A stretch of DNA of 15,710 nucleotides, taken from JBIQLO01 sp044464175 (GTDB lineage Bacteria > Planctomycetota > Phycisphaerae > Tepidisphaerales > Tepidisphaeraceae). The notes below the pieces were generated by a model. The model was not told the DNA's origin and did no database searches. It saw nothing but the letters and a program-made list of their open reading frames with translations. Below, one piece after another: positions 1 through 7,201 of the stretch. The stretch spans positions 1 through 15,710 of the forward strand of contig JBIQLO010000087.1 in assembly GCA_044464175.1 (NCBI GenBank), written 5' to 3'. Both the position numbers and the translations under genes were made by a program. Every line of letters starts with the position of its first letter. Positions within the stretch are counted from its first letter, which is position 1.

Positions 1-162
1 GTCGGTCAGATGGCAGCCGTTGGCCTCCTTAATGAACCGCGGCGTGCCGCCGACGGCCGCAAAGGCGCGGACCGGGGAACTGACCCCGCCCGGCATAACC
101 TGGCGGGCCTTGAGAAACGCTGCTTCGGAATTGGCGATCGAACGCTCGGGATTTTCTGCCAT
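1..162 (-). CDS. hemL: Glutamate-1-semialdehyde 2,1-aminomutase, N-terminal fragment (cut by left edge)
   Basis: The minus strand from the ATG at 162 gives 54 codons that remain open to the window edge. The product starts MAENPERSIANSEAAFLKAR and continues with VMPGGVSSPVRAF and VGGTPRFI. This is the characteristic N-terminus of HemL (family pattern PGGV-SPVRAF-VGGTP-FI). HemL is a PLP enzyme that converts glutamate-1-semialdehyde to 5-aminolevulinate in the C5 pathway of tetrapyrrole synthesis, in the cytoplasm. The catalytic lysine lies outside the window. No good Shine-Dalgarno sequence precedes the ATG (the upstream bases read TATACTTTCTCCC), so the exact start is less certain than the identity. 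It is codirectional with the secretion operon, 90 bp downstream of its last gene, but functionally unrelated to it. Confidence 0.9.
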   Translation of the reverse strand, partial: MAENPERSIANSEAAFLKARQVMPGGVSSPVRAFAAVGGTPRFIKEANGCHLTD

Positions 163-189
163 GGGAGAAAGTATAAGTTGTCGATGGTT

Positions 190-250
190 ACTTGCCAGTT
201 GTCCGCTGCCGGATTCGCTGCCGGCAACCGACAATCGACCGGTGGCAAGT
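190..250. repeat. Imperfect inverted repeat between the lipoprotein gene and hemL
   Basis: ACTTGCCA (190-197) pairs exactly with TGGCAAGT (243-250). GTTGTC (198-203) pairs with GACAAT (230-235) apart from one G:T. Inside lies GCCGG (208-212) facing CCGGC (221-225). The right arm begins three bases past the lipoprotein stop codon, so the structure sits where an operon-end signal would be. No U-tract follows on the minus strand, so I do not call it an intrinsic terminator. Confidence 0.45.
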
Positions 251-252
251 CG

Positions 253-708
253 TTACCGTGCGGCCTGAAATGTCCTGAACAGCTGCTCGGGAAAGGACTG
301 CACGTCGGTCGAAACCGCCTGGCCGGGGGCGATAGGGGGCATGAGCAGCCCGCGGCGCTGCCCATCGTGTGCGGGCAGGGCGTCATACACGATCAGACGC
401 TTGTCGGTTCCGGGAATGGCCAGGCCCCGGGGGTTATAGATGTACGGCTGGCCGGAGACCGGGCAGGTGAACTCCAGCGGCGCATCAATGTCGCCCAGGG
501 TCGCCACATCCTGAAGGCGAGGGGGCATCTGCCGATGCAGCGCGTAGTACATCAGAATCGCGCCGCCGATGTCATGGAGCCGCGCCGAGCAGGGATCGAC
601 GACCGTCTGGGGCGCGGCCGACGATCCCCTGGTCGGCTTCTGGACGCTCTGGCATCCGGCGATCAGCAGGAGAACGGCAACAACGGGAAGTAGATGCTTC
701 ATGCCCAT
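253..708 (-). CDS. Small lipoprotein with pseudopilin-like soluble domain, T2SS-associated
   Basis: This 151-residue protein has a lipoprotein signal peptide: a hydrophobic stretch ending LLLIAGC, with the lipidated cysteine at residue 19. There is no Asp right after that Cys, so outer-membrane sorting is plausible by the enterobacterial rule. The mature part contains SARLHDIGGAILMYY (41-55), MPPRLQDV (61-68) and FTCPVSGQPYIYNP (80-93). This pattern of a short helix, a PP-L segment and a CP motif resembles the globular part of planctomycete pseudopilin-like proteins, but without the prepilin helix. It lies 19 bp after gspD and codirectional, so it is probably the last gene of the secretion operon. 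A pilotin-like role is possible but only inferred. An alternative start is the ATG at 702; neither start has a strong ribosome site. Function unknown. Confidence 0.75.
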   Translation of the reverse strand: MGMKHLLPVVAVLLLIAGCQSVQKPTRGSSAAPQTVVDPCSARLHDIGGAILMYYALHRQMPPRLQDVATLGDIDAPLEFTCPVSGQPYIYNPRGLAIPGTDKRLIVYDALPAHDGQRRGLLMPPIAPGQAVSTDVQSFPEQLFRTFQAAR

Positions 709-727
709 GAATCTTACAGCCGTTGGA

Positions 728-3319
728 TCATTTAGGGGATGGGGCGGTGGTCGGTCGGGTGACCGCCCCGCGTTCCATGCCGCGCATCTGCTCCTGGAAG
801 ACGCCCGGCGCCACGGCGTTGGGGGTCAGCTTGGTCCCCTGCATCTCATCCTCGCTCATGGGCCGAAGGAAATCCGGCGACTGGGCCACATGCGGCGTCA
901 GGAAGATCAGCAGTTCCGTCTTGCTTTTCTGGGTGACGGTGCGCTTGAAGAGCATCCCGACCAGCGGGATGTCCCCCAGCAGCGGAATCTTCTGGACGTC
1001 GGTGGTCTTCTTGTCCTCCATCAGCCCGCCGATGACGATGGTCTGCCCGTCCTTGATGCCCACGCGGCTGTCGGCCGAGCGCAGGTCGAACACGGGGGCA
1101 TTGAGGTTCTCGGAAATCGGCACGGTGGAGGTGGTCAACTGGGAAATCTCCGGCGCCACGTCCAGGATGACCAGCCCGTCGGGATTGATGTGGGGGGTGA
1201 CGTTGAGAATGATGCCGATGTCCTGGTAGGAGATCGAGTTGATCGTCTGCCCGGTGTCGGTGACGCGGGTGTTGGTGACGATGGGGACGACCTGCCCGAC
1301 GGTGATGGTGGCCAGCTGGTTGTTGGAGGCCAGGATGTACGGGCGGGAGAGGACATCGAGCTTATTGTCGCGGGCCAGGGCGCGGAGCGTGGCGGTGACG
1401 TTGGTCTCGATGACGGAGATCGCAAGGCCGTTGGTGAGGGCCGGGGTGTTGAAGTTGGTCTGGGCCGACTGCCCGTTGCCGCTGGCTCGCGTGTTGAGGA
1501 TGGAGAAGTCCACGCCGAAGTCGGCGTCGTTTTCATGGGTGACCTCGGCCAGCAGGACCTTGATGAGCACCTGCGGGACGGGGCGGTCAAGCTGCTGGAT
1601 GATGTCCAGCACGCGCTGCTGGTACTTGCCGGCGGTGGCGACCAGCAGAGAATTGGTGTCGGAGTCGGCCACGACATAGACCTGCCCCACAAGCTCGGCC
1701 GCCGCCCCGGCGACGTTGGCCGGAATGTTGGCCGCCGCCAGCGTCTGGCCACGGCTGATCGGGGTGTTGGAGCCGAAGCCGGTGATGCCGCGCCCGCCGC
1801 CGATGCCCGTGGAGCCGGTGATGCCTCGGTTGCCGCCGCCGCTGCGGTTTCCAATCGATGAAGCGCTGCCGCCCAGGGAATTGCGGCTGCCGGGGCTGCC
1901 GGTCTGGTTGTTGCGGTAGCTGTTGGGATTGGTCCCGCCGGTGTTGACGCCGAACAGGCTGTTCAGCACGTTGGCCATGTTCTGCGACTGCCCGTTCTTC
2001 ACCGCGTAGAAGAAGAAGGTCTGATCGACCGCGGGGTTGGAGTCAAGCTGCTCGAGCATGTTGTCCACGACCTTCAGCGTCTCGGCCGGGCCGGAGATCA
2101 CGATCGTGTTGGTGCGGGCGTCGGCCGAGGCGTTGACCCGACCGGCAGCGCTCTGCTCCTGCTGCCCGTTGGCCGCGGCTATCGCCCGGAAAAAGCGCGC
2201 CTGGCGGGAATTGTCATTGGAGGAGGAGCCGCGCCCCGCGTTGGAGGTGTCGTTGAAGATGTCGGTGATGAGCTTGGCGGCGCTGGTGGCGTCGGCGTAT
2301 TGCAGGTGCTTGACGCGGATGGTGCTCATCTGCATGTCCTGCCGGTCCAGCTGATCCAGGATGTTTTCCACAGTCTTGAGCGTGTCGGTCGGGCCGGTGA
2401 CGACGACCGTGTTGGTGCGCGGGTCGGCCGAGGCGGTGACGCGCGCGATGTTCCCCTGCGGCTCGGGGGTGTTGGGCTGCTGACCGCCGCGGAAGAACCG
2501 GGAGCGGGAGGCGTTGTTGTTCTGCGGGGCCGGTTCGTTGGCCTTGAAGATGTCCGTGAGCACCTTGGCGGCGCTGGTGGCGTCGGCGTAATTGAGGTGC
2601 TTGACGATGATCGTGTTTTCCGTCAGGTCGCGCTTGTCGATCTTGGAGATGATCTCGACGACCCGGCGGATGTTGGCCGAGGTGTCGGTCATCATGATGG
2701 TGTTGCTGCCGGCGTTGGCCGTCAGGTCGGCGTCAGAGCTGACCAGCGGCTGCAGGTCCTGCTTGAGCTTCACCGCATCGACGCTGCGGATCGGAATCAC
2801 CTGGGTGATGAGGTTGTCGCTGGGGACGATGTCCTCGGGATCGGCCCCGAAGTAGACCGGGATGCTTCCCTTCTTGGCCGCGTCACGGGAGACGATTTTC
2901 AGGATGCGCCCCATCTGGACGGCGGTGTACCCGTTGAGCTTCAGCACGGCATTGAGAAGCGTGACGGCCTCCTCCGGGGAGACCGGCTGCTTGCTCATGA
3001 CGGTGACGCGTCCGTCCACGGGCGCTGCCTTGAGGACGACGAACCCGGCCGCCTGGGACAGGTGCTCCAGCACCGCGTCAATAGGGGCATCCTTGAAATT
3101 CAGGCTAATCTGCGAGGGGCGCGTGCTCCGCGTGGTAGCGACGGGGCGCGTCACCGGCAGCGCCCGGGTCTGGGCCAGCGGCCGCGTGGCGGGCGAAGGG
3201 GCCGTGGCGGGTGCGGGGGCCGTGGTCTGCGCGGCGGCCGTCCCCGGCGCAAATGGCGGGAAGAAGAGGCTCGCGGGCAAAAGGGCGACGGCCAGAAATA
3301 ACTTGCGGTGCTTGGGCAT
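728..3319 (-). CDS. gspD: Type II secretion system secretin GspD
   Basis: This 863-residue outer-membrane secretin is the exit channel of the system. A Sec signal peptide (1-31) precedes a Thr/Ala/Pro/Arg-rich linker (32-68). An N0-like domain spans about 67-146, followed by four repeated ring-forming N domains (about 169-228, 236-325, 333-426 and 434-578). The fourth is interrupted by a Gly/Ser/Asn-rich loop (about 459-524). The secretin core runs from about 579 to 812, with VPIVTNTRV, the DIGIILNVTPHI segment and the C-terminal GGLMEDKKT...IPLLGDIPLVGMLF signature. A 50-residue tail ends in a Thr-Arg-Pro-rich stretch. Canonical GspD has N0-N3, so this protein has one extra N domain; two of them look like a tandem duplication. 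AAGGA seven bases before the ATG supports the start. It follows the GspC/PilP-like gene by 8 bp, as pilQ follows pilP. Confidence 0.96.
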   Translation of the reverse strand: MPKHRKLFLAVALLPASLFFPPFAPGTAAAQTTAPAPATAPSPATRPLAQTRALPVTRPVATTRSTRPSQISLNFKDAPIDAVLEHLSQAAGFVVLKAAPVDGRVTVMSKQPVSPEEAVTLLNAVLKLNGYTAVQMGRILKIVSRDAAKKGSIPVYFGADPEDIVPSDNLITQVIPIRSVDAVKLKQDLQPLVSSDADLTANAGSNTIMMTDTSANIRRVVEIISKIDKRDLTENTIIVKHLNYADATSAAKVLTDIFKANEPAPQNNNASRSRFFRGGQQPNTPEPQGNIARVTASADPRTNTVVVTGPTDTLKTVENILDQLDRQDMQMSTIRVKHLQYADATSAAKLITDIFNDTSNAGRGSSSNDNSRQARFFRAIAAANGQQEQSAAGRVNASADARTNTIVISGPAETLKVVDNMLEQLDSNPAVDQTFFFYAVKNGQSQNMANVLNSLFGVNTGGTNPNSYRNNQTGSPGSRNSLGGSASSIGNRSGGGNRGITGSTGIGGGRGITGFGSNTPISRGQTLAAANIPANVAGAAAELVGQVYVVADSDTNSLLVATAGKYQQRVLDIIQQLDRPVPQVLIKVLLAEVTHENDADFGVDFSILNTRASGNGQSAQTNFNTPALTNGLAISVIETNVTATLRALARDNKLDVLSRPYILASNNQLATITVGQVVPIVTNTRVTDTGQTINSISYQDIGIILNVTPHINPDGLVILDVAPEISQLTTSTVPISENLNAPVFDLRSADSRVGIKDGQTIVIGGLMEDKKTTDVQKIPLLGDIPLVGMLFKRTVTQKSKTELLIFLTPHVAQSPDFLRPMSEDEMQGTKLTPNAVAPGVFQEQMRGMERGAVTRPTTAPSPK
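2273..2606 (-). repeat. Direct repeat inside gspD (duplicated N domain)
   Basis: A 43-bp segment at 2273-2315 recurs at 2564-2606, 291 bp (97 codons) away, with 40 of 43 bases identical and the first 27 exact. It encodes VKHLQYADATSAAK and VKHLNYADATSAAK at equivalent places in two successive N domains. Nucleotide identity this high across a domain repeat suggests recent duplication or gene conversion. Confidence 0.85.
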
Positions 3320-3327
3320 GGTGATCC

Positions 3328-3879
3328 TTATTTGTGTTGCAGTTCCTGCTGTCGTTTTTGGCGGAGGCGCTCCAGAACACTCTGAATCTGGGGCGAAGGC
3401 GCGGATGTGCTGCCGGCCGAAGTGGGACGGCTGCTCGGGCGGCCCATGGCCTGGCCCTGGAGATTGTCTCCGATGGCGATGCGGAGCATTTGCCCGTTGA
3501 CCTCATAGGTCAGCGCATCGAGCGTGATCCCGACCACCCGGCCGCGCGCCAGGGGATCGTTGACCTGCAGCGGCATCACCTTTCCGGTGGAGCGATCCTC
3601 CACAAATGCGGTGTATCCGCCGCTGGTGCGCGTCGCCCCGTTGAAGACCAGGACCGTCTCGGCCCGGGCGGCGCTGGAGGGCCGGGTGGAGGGGGGTGGC
3701 GCATGCTGGGTCGGCGCGCGCCCCTTGACGAAGATGCTGCGGGAGAGCAGCACGGAAAAGTCCTCGGGCATGCGGCTGGGGCGCGTGGCCGGAGCGGCCG
3801 TAGCCGTGGCGCCCGCGCTGAGCGCCAGCAGCAGGCAACTGACGGAAATCAAAGCCGGATGATGCATCTGTTTTCTCAT
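3328..3879 (-). CDS. GspC/PilP-like periplasmic T2SS component
   Basis: This 183-residue exported protein has a hydrophobic N-terminus (about 9-29) ending in an Ala-rich, signal-peptidase-like site. The segment FSVLLSRSIFVKGR is followed by a Pro/Ser/Thr-rich linker. A small beta-rich domain follows at about 74-142: VLVFNGATRTSGGYTAFVED, then NDPLARGRVVGITLDALTYE and IAIGDNLQG. This matches the outline of the homology region shared by GspC and PilP (short strands, then a GD-I/G-V-I-L turn pattern), which contacts the secretin N0 domain. Its position between gspM (PilO-like) and gspD (PilQ-like) is the position of pilP. Its start overlaps the gspM stop (ATGA), with GGAGG seven bases upstream. 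Unlike classical GspC, it shows no clear retained membrane anchor or PDZ domain. The family assignment rests on context plus a weak motif match. Confidence 0.7.
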   Translation of the reverse strand: MRKQMHHPALISVSCLLLALSAGATATAAPATRPSRMPEDFSVLLSRSIFVKGRAPTQHAPPPSTRPSSAARAETVLVFNGATRTSGGYTAFVEDRSTGKVMPLQVNDPLARGRVVGITLDALTYEVNGQMLRIAIGDNLQGQAMGRPSSRPTSAGSTSAPSPQIQSVLERLRQKRQQELQHK

Positions 3880-4436
3880 GTTCGGCCTCCCTGCGGCGCG
3901 GTTTTGGTTCCCTCGGGCAGTCGGCTGATGGTCGATACCCCGATCTGAACCGTCAGGTCGTCGGTTCCCTCCTTGCGGGGCGTGATCTGGAAATCGGTCA
4001 CGCGGAGGGGAAGCGCGGTGGTCTCGATCGACCAGAGCAACTGCGAAATCGACCGCATCGGTCCGGTCGCCACGATGCGAAAGCCGATCACCTGAAACTG
4101 CCCCTGGGTTGAGGCCCGCTCGGGCTTCAGTGCGGTGAGGTTGAGCCGCGCGGCCTGCGTCCAGTTCACGATCGCCTGCAGGGCCTGGCTCTCTGCGCTG
4201 GAGACATCCTGGCCCAGCCCGCCGGCCTGCATGTCATTCCAGACCCGGCGCAGCTGCCGCTGGCGGGCGAACAGGTCCCCCGCGGCGTTCATCTGCTGCG
4301 TGAGTTGGGCTCGCTGGTCGGCGAGGGATTGCCGCCAGGCCAGATAGGGCGTCAGCGCGAGCCGGTCGAATGCGAAGATGCAGGCGGCCGACAGGGTGAC
4401 GATGGCGATGATGCGTTCCCGTTTGCTCAGGGTCAT
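3876..4436 (-). CDS. gspM: Type II secretion system protein GspM (PilO-like)
   Basis: This 186-residue bitopic inner-membrane protein has a short cytoplasmic N-terminus (MTLSKRERI) and one transmembrane helix at about 9-28. A heptad-rich coiled coil covers about 35-75, and a small ferredoxin-like periplasmic domain lies at about 95-175 (QFQVIGFRIVATGPMRSISQ, then LPLRVTDFQITP). This is the usual GspM/PilO plan. GspM partners with GspL to stabilise it and links the assembly ATPase to the platform. The ATG overlaps the stop of gspL, with GGGAGG five bases upstream, and the gene's own stop overlaps the next start. Sequence conservation in this family is low, so the call combines architecture with position right after gspL. 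Confidence 0.88.
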   Translation of the reverse strand: MTLSKRERIIAIVTLSAACIFAFDRLALTPYLAWRQSLADQRAQLTQQMNAAGDLFARQRQLRRVWNDMQAGGLGQDVSSAESQALQAIVNWTQAARLNLTALKPERASTQGQFQVIGFRIVATGPMRSISQLLWSIETTALPLRVTDFQITPRKEGTDDLTVQIGVSTISRLPEGTKTAPQGGRT

Positions 4437-5971
4437 GGCTGCCTCCCGGTGGGATTGGTTGAGGGCTTGTGGGCGACCGCTGGGGCCGGGGCTTTGGCGG
4501 GCGGCGCGGGCGTCGCCTGGGGCTGGTAGCTGAATGTGATGGAGAAGGCGACCTCCCCATTGCGGGCGGCATTCTGGGTGCCGCCGAGTTTGACATCGCC
4601 GAAGCCCTTGGCGTGCTTGAGGCGATCGATGAGCACCTGCACCGCCTGCTGATCGTGCGCCTTGCCGTAAAGCTGCCCGGCGAGCGTGCGCACCTCGGGC
4701 GTTTTGGCCGCGCCGGCGGATCGGGGGGGCGCGGCCGTCGTGGCCGGGTCACGCACGACCAGATTCGTGGCATACGTCCTGCCATCGTTGGGGATGGCCA
4801 GCGTCAGGTCGCGCAGGCAAAGAAGATATCGCGCCTCGCCGCCGTGCCATTGCTGGGCGAAGTTCACCATCGAGACGAAGGATTCGGCGGTCTTGATCTC
4901 CCCCTTCATGCCATCCAACCGCGTCTGAAGGGCGGTGAGCTGGGCCTCCTGCTGCTGCAGTTCCCGCCAGGCATAAACCACGCCCACCACCAGCACGAGC
5001 AGGGCGGCGGCGGCGATGATCGCCCAGCGCGGCACGCGATGGACCTTGGGGGCCGCCAGGCGCGACCGGAGAAAATTGATGGTCGGTCGGTCATTGAGCC
5101 CGGCCAGTGCCAAAGCCACGGCCGGGGCGTATTGCCCCATCGGCGTCTGGGGATCGGCCGGCGCGGTGCCGTTGAGATGGAGGTCGACGCCCAGTTCGGA
5201 CAATTTCCCGATGCGCAGCGGCAGCCCCAGTTGGCTGGTGAGCGAGCTGGAATCGATCGGCTCATCGTTCCACACCAGAAGCTCTCCGGGGCGCTGCGGG
5301 GTGGTGACCGAGGCGATGGCCCGGCGCAGCTCCCCGGCGAACTGCGGGCCGGTGGCGGAGGAACGCAAGTGACGGATCGCCAGCGGCGCGCCGCCGCTCT
5401 GGGCGGCCAGTTCCGCGCTGTCGGCATGAAGATGAAGAATCCACGCCCTGTCCAGGGCCGGCTCGTTGGCCCGGCTCAGGGCCGTCGCCTGCGGCATGAT
5501 CGATTCCAGCCGAAGCCTGGCCCCCTGGCACAGCGCCTGAACGGCGGCGATGTATTGCCGCTGCGTTGCCAGCAGCAGCACGGGGCGGGCGGCCCCGCCG
5601 GCCGGTCCATCGGCCGGAATGTAGTCATACACCAGGTCCTTCAGCTCCGAGGAGAACTCGGTCTCCGCCTGAAGGCGAAGCATGCGGCTGGTGGTCGCCT
5701 CATCGGCCGGGGGCACCTCCTTGGACTTGACCAGCAGCCACCGGGCCGGCAGCCCGGCGACGACGGCGCGCGCGGTGAAGGTGTGCTCGCGCAGAAAACG
5801 GTCCAGCGCGGCCCCCAGCGCCTGCGGCTGGGCCAGCGACAGGCCTTCGGGATAATCAAACCGGGCCACGCGCCGGACGCGCGGGCGCTCGGATGCCAGA
5901 ACTTCGGCCGCCAGAAGCGAGCGTTCGCCGATGGCCAGCCCCAGGATCTTGTTGGAACGAAACGGTTTCAA
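4433..5971 (-). CDS. gspL: Type II secretion system protein GspL (PilM-PilN-like fusion)
   Basis: This 512-residue inner-membrane protein has three parts. A cytoplasmic actin-like (PilM-like) domain covers about 8-300, with ILGLAIGERSLLAAEV at the start and LPARWLLVKSKEVPPAD and LRLQAETEFSSELKDLVYDY further on. One transmembrane helix lies at about 313-335. A coiled coil (336-370) and a PilN-like ferredoxin fold (about 375-483) precede a Pro/Ala-rich tail. In T2SS the cytoplasmic part binds GspE and the periplasmic part binds GspM. Translation most likely starts at a TTG (5971): no ATG or GTG lies nearby, and AGAGG sits six bases upstream of the TTG. It begins 21 bp after gspK and overlaps gspM by four bases. 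Confidence 0.92.
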   Translation of the reverse strand: MKPFRSNKILGLAIGERSLLAAEVLASERPRVRRVARFDYPEGLSLAQPQALGAALDRFLREHTFTARAVVAGLPARWLLVKSKEVPPADEATTSRMLRLQAETEFSSELKDLVYDYIPADGPAGGAARPVLLLATQRQYIAAVQALCQGARLRLESIMPQATALSRANEPALDRAWILHLHADSAELAAQSGGAPLAIRHLRSSATGPQFAGELRRAIASVTTPQRPGELLVWNDEPIDSSSLTSQLGLPLRIGKLSELGVDLHLNGTAPADPQTPMGQYAPAVALALAGLNDRPTINFLRSRLAAPKVHRVPRWAIIAAAALLVLVVGVVYAWRELQQQEAQLTALQTRLDGMKGEIKTAESFVSMVNFAQQWHGGEARYLLCLRDLTLAIPNDGRTYATNLVVRDPATTAAPPRSAGAAKTPEVRTLAGQLYGKAHDQQAVQVLIDRLKHAKGFGDVKLGGTQNAARNGEVAFSITFSYQPQATPAPPAKAPAPAVAHKPSTNPTGRQP

Positions 5972-5992
5972 TCGATGCCTCTTTTGGATGCT

Positions 5993-7201
5993 TTATTGCC
6001 CGATGGATGTCCCCAGTCCGCTGCTTGGCACGCCCAATCCCGTCGGAGGCGGCTGACCGGCGCGCAAGGCGGTGCGAATTTCATCCGGCAGCGGCCATCC
6101 CAGGCCGGTCAGGTCCTTGCGGTAAATGATTCTGGCCGGCGGCTGGCGTCCATTGACGACGATGCGCGCCCGCTTGAAGGCGCGCCCGTCGGCGGTGACG
6201 GCGACAATGTCGGCCGAGTACATGGAGGTCGGCTCCGTGCCGCCCGATCCGCCCGATCCACCCCGGCCGCTTTGGCCCTGGCCGGGGGTGGCGCTGCCGC
6301 CGCCGCGATTGCCGCCGCTTCCACCTCCCGTTGCGCCTCCGCCGGCACTGCCCCCTGTGCCGCTTCCGCCGCCGCTTCCTCCACCTCCGGCCGCCGGGGC
6401 GGCGGGGGCGCCTGAGCCGCCGGACGAGGAACGGGCCGGTGCGCCATAGACGGTGACATAGTTGAACAGCCCCCGGCTGTCCTGCGCGACGCTGCTGAAC
6501 ATCGATCCCATGCCGCCGGCATTCCGCTCCTGCTCCTCAATCACGCCATTGTGATTCAGGTCATAGCCGAACAGGACCTCGGGCGTGATCCCCTTGACCA
6601 GCAACAGTTCCTCAACGGTTTCAAACGGCGAATTCTTGGCCTCGTACGGGTCGGGCAGCGATTCGTAGTAGTCCGATTCGGCGCCCTGCCCGCTGGCCTC
6701 CCCCGGATTGCTGCGCCAGGTGACGATGGCGTCGGCCAGGTCCTGTGTCATGCCCGGCACCTCCATCAGGGCGTCGCTCTGGGCGGTGTTGAGGTTCACC
6801 TTGGTCGATTCATCCGTGATCCCGAAGTCATAGGACTGGTCGGAATCGGAGTTGAACCGGAGAATCCAAAAATAGCCGTCGCCCACCTGAATCGCCTCGG
6901 CGGAAACCTGGGTGAGCGTGGTGGGGTCCGAACTGTTCTGATCGACCTGTGCCAGCACCCAGCGCTCCGCGCCCTGCTCGATCGCCTGGGCCTTGAGGGC
7001 CGAGAGGCGGTTGGCCGACGCCAGCGCCTCGGTCCGCATCGAGCGGGCAAACACCAGCAGCATCCCCGACAGAATCACGATGATGCCCATGGCGATGACG
7101 AAGATCATGCCGTGGCTGGAGCGGCCAGGGAACAAGGGGGCGCCTTGCCCTTTCCCCTTCGTCGCTCCGTCGCTTCGTCGCCCGGTTGCCTGGTATCTCA
7201 T
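5993..7201 (-). CDS. gspK: Type II secretion system minor pseudopilin GspK
   Basis: This 402-residue minor pseudopilin is thought to sit at the tip of the pseudopilus with I and J. A long basic leader (1-31) ends in HG before the mature start MIFVIAMGIIVILSG. The Glu at +5 is absent, as is usual for GspK. A helix-hairpin-helix segment (VNLNTAQSDALMEVPGM, about 135-163) and a second one (VEELLLVKGITPEVLFG) are typical of the GspK helical domain. Residues 214-225 (DLNHNGVIEEQE) form a textbook EF-hand calcium loop. Residues 258-321 are an extreme Gly/Ser/Ala-rich tract, probably a flexible insert. A short pilin beta region and a Gly/Pro-rich tail follow. The ATG overlaps the gspJ stop (ATGA). 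The first codons after the start consist of 8-bp repeats. Confidence 0.93.
   Translation of the reverse strand: MRYQATGRRSDGATKGKGQGAPLFPGRSSHGMIFVIAMGIIVILSGMLLVFARSMRTEALASANRLSALKAQAIEQGAERWVLAQVDQNSSDPTTLTQVSAEAIQVGDGYFWILRFNSDSDQSYDFGITDESTKVNLNTAQSDALMEVPGMTQDLADAIVTWRSNPGEASGQGAESDYYESLPDPYEAKNSPFETVEELLLVKGITPEVLFGYDLNHNGVIEEQERNAGGMGSMFSSVAQDSRGLFNYVTVYGAPARSSSGGSGAPAAPAAGGGGSGGGSGTGGSAGGGATGGGSGGNRGGGSATPGQGQSGRGGSGGSGGTEPTSMYSADIVAVTADGRAFKRARIVVNGRQPPARIIYRKDLTGLGWPLPDEIRTALRAGQPPPTGLGVPSSGLGTSIGQ
7156..7187 (-). repeat. 8-bp tandem repeats in the gspK leader region
   Basis: On the minus strand four octamers run in register: AACCGGGC, GACGAAGC, GACGGAGC, GACGAAGG. They lie 14 bases after the gspK ATG and encode the arginine/glycine-rich leader peptide. 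They resemble the repeats in the gspH and gspJ leaders. Confidence 0.8.

Noticed and set aside
6..386. A 126-codon minus-strand frame overlapping the hemL start and the lipoprotein end
   Set aside because: It overlaps both the hemL start codons and the lipoprotein C-terminus in another frame and has no motif of its own.
569..3301. Large plus-strand open frames across gspD (430 and 333 codons)
   Set aside because: They are antisense shadows of the secretin; products are Gly/Val/Asp-rich without a fold signature.
4469..6415. A 648-codon open frame on the plus strand, antisense to gspL and gspK
   Set aside because: Its product is low-complexity Gly/Arg/Pro-rich with no domain. The opposite strand encodes clear GspL and GspK. 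Long antisense frames are expected from GC-rich codon usage.
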